Below, piece by piece: positions 24,467 to 30,813 of a stretch of DNA of 30,813 bases. Each line of letters begins with the position of its first letter. The stretch's first letter is position 1. Origin of the DNA: DASXIW01 sp036497785 (GTDB taxonomy: Bacteria > Pseudomonadota > Alphaproteobacteria > Acetobacterales > Acetobacteraceae); assembly GCA_036497785.1 (NCBI GenBank), contig DASXIW010000145.1, positions 1-30,813 on the forward strand. The letters are read 5' to 3'. Both the position numbers and the translations under genes were made by a program. The notes beneath the pieces were generated by a model that was not told where the DNA came from, did no database searches, and worked only from the letters and a program-made list of their open reading frames with translations.

Positions 24467-25350
24467 CCGAGCTTGGTCCGCCCCTCACCATTCGGGCCGC
24501 GCAGCAGATCCCCGTTGCTCTGGATCACCTCCGCCAGCGCCAGCGCCGGCCCGGCGCTCTGCGCCCGGCGTCCCTCGAGCAGCACGAATTCGACATCGCC
24601 CGGCGCGGGCAGATGCGGCAAAGCCGGAAGTGCCGCCAGCCCCGGCGGCACCAGCGACCGCGCATGCGGACCGATGCCCAACCCGGCGAGCGCTGCGGCA
24701 TGCACCCCGCTCTGGCTGCTGCTGGTGCACACCACCCGCCAGGCGCGGCCATGCATCTCTAATGCTTCCAGCGCCTGAGCCCGGGTGATGCTGGGCTGTG
24801 CGAGCAGGATTAACGGCACCGGCTGGGAAGGGTCCAGCCGCAGACCGGGGGCGCTGAACCACACCAACGGCTCCCGCCAGATCAGCGTGCCGTGCAGCTC
24901 GCCCGGGCGCCGCTTGACGAATACCAGGTCCAGCGCGTCTGCCTCCAGCCGCTCATGCAGGGTTCCGCTCAACCCCACCGTCAGCTCCAGCTCCACCTGC
25001 GGATGATCGCGCATGAACTGGCGCAGGATCTGCGGCAGTCCGCGCAGCACCACATCCTCGGACGCGCCGAACCGCACCCGTCCACGCACCTCGCCGCGCG
25101 CGAAATGGCGCTGTGCGCGTTCGCTGGTCTCCATGATCGAGCGCGCGAAGCCGAGCATTGCCTCGCCATGCCCGGTCATGGTGACGCGATGGGTATCGCG
25201 GATGAAAAGCCGTTTGCCGCAATCCTCCTCCAGCTTGCGGACATGCCCGCTGACCGTGGACTGGCGCAGGCCCAACCGCGATCCGGCCGCCGTGAAGCTA
25301 CGGGTCTGCGCCACGGCTATGAATGAACGCAGCAAAGTCGGGTCGAGCAT
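24457..25350 (-). CDS. LysR family transcriptional regulator
   Basis: The 297-residue protein has the standard N-terminal winged helix-turn-helix (LLRSFIAVAQTRSFTAAGSRLGLRQSTVSGHVRKLEEDCG in shortened form: residues about 5-45) followed by the effector-binding domain. LysR regulators usually control a divergent neighbour and themselves, so the first candidate target is the SBF-like transporter gene 105 bases away. It also overlaps the tail of the sugar-acid operon, so control of that operon is possible but less direct. The effector is unknown. Confidence 0.93.
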   Translation of the reverse strand: MLDPTLLRSFIAVAQTRSFTAAGSRLGLRQSTVSGHVRKLEEDCGKRLFIRDTHRVTMTGHGEAMLGFARSIMETSERAQRHFARGEVRGRVRFGASEDVVLRGLPQILRQFMRDHPQVELELTVGLSGTLHERLEADALDLVFVKRRPGELHGTLIWREPLVWFSAPGLRLDPSQPVPLILLAQPSITRAQALEALEMHGRAWRVVCTSSSQSGVHAAALAGLGIGPHARSLVPPGLAALPALPHLPAPGDVEFVLLEGRRAQSAGPALALAEVIQSNGDLLRGPNGEGRTKLGQV

Positions 25351-25358
25351 GATGTCCG

Positions 25359-25385
25359 CTTATCGCGATTCGCAATGACAATAAG
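25359..25385. promoter_or_regulatory. Candidate LysR operator between divergent genes
   Basis: CTTAT (25359-25363) and ATAAG (25381-25385) form an inverted repeat with a 17-base spacer, 8 bases upstream of the LysR start. The interval includes TCGCGATTCGC. The spacing is broader than the classical T-N11-A box, so this is a weak positional suggestion. Confidence 0.3.
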
Positions 25386-25455
25386 AGCTGTAAGCGGTCT
25401 TCACAATTGCCGCGGCATGATCGAAATAGAGGCCCGCTTCCAGAAAGGTACTCTC

Positions 25456-26466
25456 ATGTTCAGCCGCCTGCGCCTGCCGATCGATCCTTATATCCAGTTG
25501 ATGGTCGCCACGGTCGGCGTGGCGTCGCTGCTGCCGGCGCATGGCCAGGGCGCGGTGGTCGCCAACTGGGTGGCCGATCTGGCCATCACCTTCCTGTTCT
25601 TCCTCTACGGTGCCCGGTTGTCGCCACAGGCCGCCATCAAGGGCCTGGCGCATTGGCGCCTACACAGCACGGTCCTGCTTTGCACCTTCGCGCTATTCCC
25701 GCTGCTCGGCCTGGCGGCCGGCTTCCTGGTGCCGAGCCTGCTTTCCGCGCCGCTCTATGCCGGCCTGATGTTCCTGTGCGTGCTGCCCTCCACGGTGCAG
25801 TCCTCCATTGCCTTCACCTCGATCGCGCAGGGCAATGTCGCGGCCGCGCTGTGCTCGGCCTCCGCGTCCAACATCCTCGGCATCTTCATCACGCCGGTGC
25901 TGGTCGGGTTGCTGCTGCATACCCAGGGCAGCGCCTTTTCCTTCGGCGTGCTGCGCGACATCATCCTGCAGCTTCTGGTGCCGTTCCTGGCCGGGCAGCT
26001 GCTGCGCCCTTGGATCGGCGCCTGGGTGCAGAAGAACAAATACGTGCTCGGCTTCGTCGATCGCGGCTCCATCCTGATCGTGATCTACACCGCCTTCTCC
26101 GAGGGCGTGACCAGCGGTATCTGGCACCAGCTGGCGCTGGGCGACCTGGCCGCGCTGTTCGTCGTCTCGGCCATCCTGCTGGGCGCGGTGCTGGTGATCA
26201 CCACCTTCGTGAGCCGCCACATCCTGCATTTGCCGACGGAGGACGAGATCGTGTTGGTGTTCTGCGGCTCGAAGAAATCGCTGGCCAGCGGCCTGCCAAT
26301 GGCCAGCGTGCTGTTCGCCGGCTCCCAGGTCGGCCTGATCGTGCTGCCGCTGATGCTGTTCCACCAGATGCAGCTCATGGTCTGCGCCACTCTGGCGCGG
26401 CGCTACGCAAAGCAGCATCTGGCCCGCCAGCAGCAGCAGGCGGCGATGGCAGTGGCGGCCGAATAA
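25456..26466 (+). CDS. Bile acid:sodium symporter-like membrane transporter (SBF-like, YfeH type)
   Basis: The 336-residue integral membrane protein has about nine or ten hydrophobic segments. It matches the SBF-like branch of the bile acid/sodium symporter superfamily: YGARLSPQAA near residue 50, LPSTVQSSIAFTSIAQGN near 110-130, and FCGSKKSLASGLPMA near 275. Members are thought to carry organic anions with sodium, but few substrates are known. The ATG at 25456 has an agaaagg ribosome-binding sequence; earlier in-frame ATGs (25375, 25417) add residues not typical of the family. The Gln-rich C-terminal tail is hydrophilic. Divergence from a LysR gene suggests LysR control. Confidence 0.85.
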   Translation: MFSRLRLPIDPYIQLMVATVGVASLLPAHGQGAVVANWVADLAITFLFFLYGARLSPQAAIKGLAHWRLHSTVLLCTFALFPLLGLAAGFLVPSLLSAPLYAGLMFLCVLPSTVQSSIAFTSIAQGNVAAALCSASASNILGIFITPVLVGLLLHTQGSAFSFGVLRDIILQLLVPFLAGQLLRPWIGAWVQKNKYVLGFVDRGSILIVIYTAFSEGVTSGIWHQLALGDLAALFVVSAILLGAVLVITTFVSRHILHLPTEDEIVLVFCGSKKSLASGLPMASVLFAGSQVGLIVLPLMLFHQMQLMVCATLARRYAKQHLARQQQQAAMAVAAE

Positions 26467-26546
26467 CGTCCATCCCCCCCGCAAAAGCTGGCCACCGCCC
26501 CGCGCCCGCCCCATAATCCCATGCTTGGCCGGGACAGAGGCGCAGC

Positions 26547-28853
26547 ATGGCTGCCGAGCGCGACACAATCAAAGACCGTCCGCACAGCTCGCATTGGGGC
26601 GCCTTCCGCGCCTCCTGGCGGGACGATACGCTGGTGGTCACGCCGCACCCGAACGACCCAGACCCAAACGGGCTGATCCAGAACCTCCCCGCCGCCCTGC
26701 GGCACCGCGCCCGCATCGCGCGCCCCATGGTCCGCCGCGGTTGGCTGGAAGGCGGCCCCGGCCCGTCCTCCCGTCGCGGCCGCGACAGCTTCGTGGCCGT
26801 GAAATGGGGCGAGGTGCTGGACCTCCTGGCCCGCGAGCTCGGCCGCGTGCGCGACACGCATGGGCCGGGCGCGATCTTCGGTGGCTCCTATGGCTGGTCC
26901 AGCGCCGGCCGCTTCCACCACGCCCAAAGCCAGGTGCACCGGTTCCTGAACACCACCCTCGGCGGCTATGTCCGCTCGGTGAACAGCTACAGCGCCGGTG
27001 CCTCGGCGGTCATCCTGCCGCATGTCTTCGGCTCCTACGCCGCCGTCGCCGCGCATGGCGTCACCTGGGACCAGATCGTCGAACACACCGATATCGTCAT
27101 TGCCTTCGGCGGCATGGCGCTGAAGAACTCCATGGTCGCCGGCGGCGGCATCTCCCGCCATACGGAGCGTGGCGCGATGCTTGCGGCCCATGCGCGAGGC
27201 TGCGAATTCCTGCTGGTCAGCCCGTTGCGCGACGACCTGCCCTCTGAAGCCGGCGCGGAATGGATTGCCCCGATCCCGGGCACCGACACGGCGCTGATGC
27301 TGGGCCTGCTGCACACACTCGTCGCCGAGGACCTGCACGACCGCGCCTTCCTAGACCGCTACTGCGAGGGTTGGCCAATCTTCGAGGACTATCTGACGGG
27401 CCGCAGCGACGGCACGCCCAAGAACGCCGCCTCGGCCGCCGGGATCACCGGCCTGCCGGCAGACCAGATCGCCGCCATCGCCCGCCGTCTCGCCGGCAAG
27501 CGTGTCGTCGTCACCGTCGCCCACGCTTTGCAACGCGCCGAGCATGGCGAGCAGCCGGTTTGGATGGCCGGCGTCCTGGCCGCCGCCCTGGGCCAGATTG
27601 GCCTGCCCGGCGGCGGCTACGCCTACGCGCTGGGGGCGATCGCAGATTACGGCAAGGTCCCCAACATCGTTCCCGCTCCGTCGCTGCCGCAGGGCCAGAA
27701 CGGGGTGCACGACTTCATCCCCGTCGCACGCATCGCCGACATGCTGCTGAGCCCCGGCACCCCATTCGACTATAACGGCCAGCGCCGGACCTATCCCGAT
27801 ATCCGGCTCGTCTACTGGGCCGGCGGCAACCCCTTCCACCACCACCAGGACATCAACCGCCTCCGTCGCGCCTTCGCCACGGTCGATACTTTGGTCGTCC
27901 ACGACCTCGGCTGGACCGCCACCGCCCGCCACGCCGACATCGTGCTGCCCGCCACTATGACGATGGAGCGCGAGGATATCGGCGCCTCGGGCACCGATCC
28001 GCTGATGATCGCCATGCACAAAATCGCCGAACCCTTCGGCGAGGCGCGCGACGACTACGCCATCTTCACCGCCCTCGCCGCCCGGCTGGGACGCGAGCAG
28101 GAATTCAGCGCCGGCCGCACGGCGCGCGAATGGCTCGCCCATCTCTACGACCACACGCGCACCTCCCTCGCCCAGCGCGGCATCCCCGCCCCGGATTTCG
28201 AGACCTTCTGGAGCCAAGGCGAATTCCTGCTTCCCTCCGCGCCGGATGACGGCGGGATTCTTCGCGCCTTCCGCCAAGACCCGATCGCCGCCAAACTCGC
28301 GACCCCAAGCGGCAGGATTGAAATCCATTCGGCCAACATCGCCGGCTTCGGCTACCAGGACTGCCCCGGCCATCCCGCCTGGCTGCCCCCCACAGACGTG
28401 CCGCAAGCCGCAACCAGGCTGCACCTGGTCGCCAACCAGCCCACAACGCGCCTGCACAGCCAGTTCGATTTCGGCGCCCACAGCGCCGCCCACAAACATC
28501 GCGGCCGCGAAGTTATGCAGATCCACCCAACCGACGCCGCCGCTCGCGGCATAGCCGACGGCGACATCGTCCGCCTGTCCAACCCCCGCGGCGCCTGTCT
28601 CGCCGCCGCCCGCCTCACCGACGGCATCCGCCCCGGCGTGGTCCAACTCCCCACCGGCGCCTGGTACGACCCGGACGATCCGGAATCCGACAACCCCCTC
28701 TGCGTGCACGGCAACCCCAACGTGCTCACCCGCGACATCGGCACCTCCAGCCTCGGCCAAGGCTGCACCGGCCAACTCACCGTGGTGGACGTCGCGCTGT
28801 TCACCGGCAACGTGCCGCCGATCCGGACCTATGAACCGCCTGATGAAACGTAA
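26547..28853 (+). CDS. Molybdopterin-dependent oxidoreductase, biotin/DMSO/TMAO sulfoxide reductase type, cytoplasmic
   Basis: The 768-residue enzyme belongs to the DMSO reductase family and binds a bis-pyranopterin guanine dinucleotide molybdenum cofactor. The segment GGSYGWSSAGRFHHAQSQ (Y115 and W117 match active-site residues of DMSO reductase) is followed by NSYSAGAS, where Ser149 is the expected molybdenum ligand. The C-terminal part has LHLVANQPTTRLHSQ and EVMQIHPTDAAARGI, the cofactor-binding end. There is no Tat signal and no N-terminal cysteine cluster, so no [4Fe-4S] center is expected and the enzyme is probably cytoplasmic, as for BisC-type proteins reducing biotin or methionine sulfoxide. 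The electron donor is not encoded nearby. Confidence 0.92.
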   Translation: MAAERDTIKDRPHSSHWGAFRASWRDDTLVVTPHPNDPDPNGLIQNLPAALRHRARIARPMVRRGWLEGGPGPSSRRGRDSFVAVKWGEVLDLLARELGRVRDTHGPGAIFGGSYGWSSAGRFHHAQSQVHRFLNTTLGGYVRSVNSYSAGASAVILPHVFGSYAAVAAHGVTWDQIVEHTDIVIAFGGMALKNSMVAGGGISRHTERGAMLAAHARGCEFLLVSPLRDDLPSEAGAEWIAPIPGTDTALMLGLLHTLVAEDLHDRAFLDRYCEGWPIFEDYLTGRSDGTPKNAASAAGITGLPADQIAAIARRLAGKRVVVTVAHALQRAEHGEQPVWMAGVLAAALGQIGLPGGGYAYALGAIADYGKVPNIVPAPSLPQGQNGVHDFIPVARIADMLLSPGTPFDYNGQRRTYPDIRLVYWAGGNPFHHHQDINRLRRAFATVDTLVVHDLGWTATARHADIVLPATMTMEREDIGASGTDPLMIAMHKIAEPFGEARDDYAIFTALAARLGREQEFSAGRTAREWLAHLYDHTRTSLAQRGIPAPDFETFWSQGEFLLPSAPDDGGILRAFRQDPIAAKLATPSGRIEIHSANIAGFGYQDCPGHPAWLPPTDVPQAATRLHLVANQPTTRLHSQFDFGAHSAAHKHRGREVMQIHPTDAAARGIADGDIVRLSNPRGACLAAARLTDGIRPGVVQLPTGAWYDPDDPESDNPLCVHGNPNVLTRDIGTSSLGQGCTGQLTVVDVALFTGNVPPIRTYEPPDET

Positions 28854-28953
28854 GGAACGCAATTCTCTCCTGGTTGTGGCGACGGCCTTCGATTGATGTC
28901 GCCGTCCTTCCCTGCTTGCCTTCCCGCCCTCCCAGATGCTACCCACACTGCAA

Positions 28954-28987
28954 TTGCGACGCGCTCGCATTTAATGTGCGTCCGCAA
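28954..28987. other. Stem-loop upstream of the iron transporter operon
   Basis: TTGCGACGC (28954-28962) pairs with GCGTCCGCAA (28978-28987) with one bulged base around a 15-base AT-rich loop, ending 28 bases before the binding-protein ATG. It could be part of the 5' untranslated RNA. No clear Fur, Irr or RirA box is visible in the 162-base gap 28854-29015. Confidence 0.35.
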
Positions 28988-29015
28988 CCCGCCAGAGCGC
29001 ATCCGAGGAACCACC

Positions 29016-30068
29016 ATGCTTCATCGCCGGCCCAACGCCCCGTCCCCCCCTTATCGCGCCGCAGGCAAGCGCTGCTTCGGCATGGCGGCAATCGCCGGGC
29101 TACTGCTCGCGGCCGCCCCGCAACTGTCCCGGGCAGCCACATTGACGCTGTATGCCGCCCAGCACGAACAGACCGTCGACATGATCACCAAGGCGTTCAC
29201 CAAGGCTACCGGCATCGAGGTGAAGGTGCGTGAGGGCGAAGCGCCGGAACTGGCAAGCCAGTTGGTGAAGGAGGGCGCCGCAACGCCGGCGGACGTGTTC
29301 TTCACCGAGAACTCGCCGGAGCTGATGTTGCTCTCCGAACGGGGCCTGCTGGCCAAGACCGATCCCGCCACGCTGGCGCGTGTGCCCGCCCAGGATAGCG
29401 GGCCCGACGGCGACTGGGTGGGCGTTCTGTCGCGCGAGAACGTGCTCGTGTTCAACACCGGCATGATCCAGGACCAAGCTTTGCCGGCCTCGCTGATGGA
29501 TCTGGCGAAGCCGGAATGGAGCGGCAAGGTCGCCATCGCGCCAACGGATGCCGATTTCCTGCCGCTGGTCGGCGCGGTGGTCGCCCTGAAGGGTCGCCCG
29601 GCCGCCCTTGGCTGGCTGAAGGGCCTGCGCCAGAACGCGATGCTGTTCGACGACGACGAAGGCGTGGTCGCGGCGGTGGACCGTGGCGCGGTGGCAACCG
29701 GCATCATCAACAACTATTACTGGCCCCGTCTGCGCGTGGAAAAGGGCGCGGATCAGATGCACAGTGCCATTCACCATTTCGCGGGCGGCGATGTGGGCGC
29801 GCTGACGAACGTCTCTGGCGCCGCGGTGCTGAAGGCCTCCAAGAACCAGGCGGCGGCACAAAGTTTCCTGGCCTTCCTGGTCAGCCAGCCTACGCAGGAG
29901 ATGCTGTCGAAGGCCGATGTCACCTTCGAATACCCGCTGGTCGCCGGCGTGGCTTCGAACCCCATCCTGAAGCCGGCCGGCCAGCTACAGCCGCCCGCCG
30001 TCAGCATGAAACAGCTCGGCGACGACCGCGACGCCGCGCAATTGCTACGCGAGGCCGGCCTGATCTGA
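29016..30068 (+). CDS. Iron(III) ABC transporter substrate-binding protein (FbpA/FutA type)
   Basis: The 350-residue periplasmic protein captures ferric iron for import. It starts with a signal peptide (hydrophobic core MAAIAGLLLAAA, probable cut after SRA, near residue 42). The mature protein begins ATLTLYAAQHEQ, with a tyrosine and histidine where FbpA-like proteins bind iron. The Tyr pair Y234-Y235 in IINNYYWPR is the classical iron ligand motif. The ATG at 29016 has a gaggaa ribosome-binding sequence; the open frame extends upstream to 28893 without support. The permease follows with a 1-base overlap. Confidence 0.92.
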   Translation: MLHRRPNAPSPPYRAAGKRCFGMAAIAGLLLAAAPQLSRAATLTLYAAQHEQTVDMITKAFTKATGIEVKVREGEAPELASQLVKEGAATPADVFFTENSPELMLLSERGLLAKTDPATLARVPAQDSGPDGDWVGVLSRENVLVFNTGMIQDQALPASLMDLAKPEWSGKVAIAPTDADFLPLVGAVVALKGRPAALGWLKGLRQNAMLFDDDEGVVAAVDRGAVATGIINNYYWPRLRVEKGADQMHSAIHHFAGGDVGALTNVSGAAVLKASKNQAAAQSFLAFLVSQPTQEMLSKADVTFEYPLVAGVASNPILKPAGQLQPPAVSMKQLGDDRDAAQLLREAGLI

Positions 30069-30813
30069 TGGCGGCTAGCCGCCCGCCCGCCGCCCTGCTC
30101 GCAGCGTCGGCCGTCGGCGCGGCACTCGTCCTGTTGCCGCTGGCGGTGACCGTTCTGCAGGCGACCGAGGTCCGTGCGCGAGACGCGATCGCCATGCTGA
30201 TCCGCCCGCTGGTCGGCGAGCTGCTGGTCAACACGATCGGGCTGGTGCTCGCCACTACCCTGGCGGCGGCGTTGATCGGCACGGCGGCGGCGTGGTTCGT
30301 GGAACGGACCGACCTGCCCGGACGCTCCGTCTGGGGCGTTCTCGTGGCAGTTCCGCTCGCCATTCCGCCCTTCATCACCAGCTATGCCTGGGTATCGATC
30401 AGCAATTCTCTGCAAGATTTCGCGGGCGCACTGCTGGTGGTCACCTGCGCCTATTATCCGCTGGTCTATCTGCCCGTCGCCGCGGCGCTGCGCGGGCTGG
30501 ATCCGGCGCTGGAGGAGACCGCGCGCTCGCTGGGGTTGGGCGGCTGGCGCTGCTTCTATCGCGTGGTGCTGCCGCAGCTGCGCCCGGCCTTGCTCGGCGG
30601 CATGCTGCTGGTGGCGCTGAACACGCTGGTTGAATTCGGCGCCTTCGCGCTGCTGCGGTTCCGCACCTTCACCACCCAGCTTTACGCGCAGTACCGCACC
30701 GGTCTCGCCGGCCCGGAATCCTCGCTGCTGGCAGTCGTGCTGATCGTGCTGTGTCTGGCATGCCTGATCGCGGAACACCGGGTGCGCGGCCGTGGCCGTT
30801 ATGCGCGCATCGG
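30068..30813 (+). CDS. Iron(III) ABC transporter permease (FbpB type), 3' end outside the window
   Basis: A frame opening with ATG at 30068 (TGATG overlap with the preceding stop) stays open to the window end, giving 248 residues of an inner-membrane permease. It has several hydrophobic segments and the cytoplasmic EAA loop, LEETARSLGLGGWRCFYRVVLPQLRPALLG in shortened form (about residues 150-178). FbpB-type permeases normally have a duplicated two-part structure of over 500 residues, so about half of it is visible. It is the expected partner of the iron-binding protein; the ATPase gene should follow beyond the window. Confidence 0.9.
   Translation, partial: MAASRPPAALLAASAVGAALVLLPLAVTVLQATEVRARDAIAMLIRPLVGELLVNTIGLVLATTLAAALIGTAAAWFVERTDLPGRSVWGVLVAVPLAIPPFITSYAWVSISNSLQDFAGALLVVTCAYYPLVYLPVAAALRGLDPALEETARSLGLGGWRCFYRVVLPQLRPALLGGMLLVALNTLVEFGAFALLRFRTFTTQLYAQYRTGLAGPESSLLAVVLIVLCLACLIAEHRVRGRGRYARI

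Noticed and set aside
27351..28970. 539-codon minus-strand frame opposite the molybdoenzyme gene
   Set aside because: Composition (Gly, Val, Ala, Asp rich, repetitive) is typical of antisense reading of a high-GC gene; the plus-strand product has clear family motifs.
28854..29015. Fur, Irr or RirA box upstream of the iron-binding protein gene
   Set aside because: No convincing inverted repeat of these known types is visible in the gap; only a GC-rich stem-loop was found.
1..30813. CRISPR array, tRNA or rRNA genes, intact insertion sequence
   Set aside because: No regularly spaced repeats, cloverleaf-type segments, rRNA-like sequence or transposase motifs were seen on either strand.

Overview
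The window is about 31 kb of high-GC DNA. Its gene content suggests a free-living alphaproteobacterium, probably Rhodospirillales and perhaps Acetobacteraceae. The hints are a comF / grxC / DUF1178 cluster, several dipeptide/oligopeptide-type ABC importers, sugar-acid dehydratases and an Fe(III) ABC importer. The family assignment is an inference from gene content and base composition. No rRNA, tRNA, CRISPR array, intact insertion sequence or phage gene was seen.

Layout. Positions 1-2383 hold the 3' part of a DppA-like binding-protein gene broken by two small lesions, overlapped by a DadA-like FAD oxidoreductase. Positions 2402-4069 hold housekeeping genes: comF, whose 5' end carries three 14-bp tandem repeats that shift the frame, then grxC and a DUF1178 gene, closed by a hairpin terminator. 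Positions 4197-9655 are a tightly overlapped importer operon: binding protein, two permeases and one protein with two fused ATPase domains. Positions 9656-10636 contain no convincing gene; the first part is an AT-rich island with three palindromic elements. Positions 10637-14076 hold three hydrolase-type genes: an SxxK serine hydrolase, an exported isochorismatase-fold protein lacking its catalytic cysteine, and a cytoplasmic gamma-glutamyltransferase-family enzyme. A second terminator follows, nearly the same sequence as the first but in the opposite orientation.

Positions 14146-24466 look like a sugar-acid or acidic-oligosaccharide utilisation locus. A minus-strand enolase-superfamily dehydratase diverges from a mannonate dehydratase-like gene across a short palindrome. 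Then come a large binding protein, two permeases, a second fused double ATPase, a Gfo/Idh/MocA dehydrogenase and a galactonate dehydratase-like enolase, most with overlapping stops and starts. A LysR gene (24457-25350, minus) overlaps the end of that operon tail-to-tail and diverges from an SBF-like transporter gene (25456-26466). Next is a cytoplasmic molybdenum reductase of the biotin/DMSO sulfoxide reductase type (26547-28853). The window ends with an iron(III) binding protein and the start of its permease.

The joint picture is a scavenging cell with at least three ABC importers for peptides, sugar acids and iron, each next to candidate catabolic enzymes. The most unusual observations are the 14-bp repeat expansion at the start of comF, the doubly damaged DppA-like gene, the Cys-less isochorismatase-fold protein in a hydrolase cluster beside a fused-ATPase importer, the palindromic AT-rich island, and the two-enolase/UxuA-like sugar-acid locus served by an oligopeptide-type importer.
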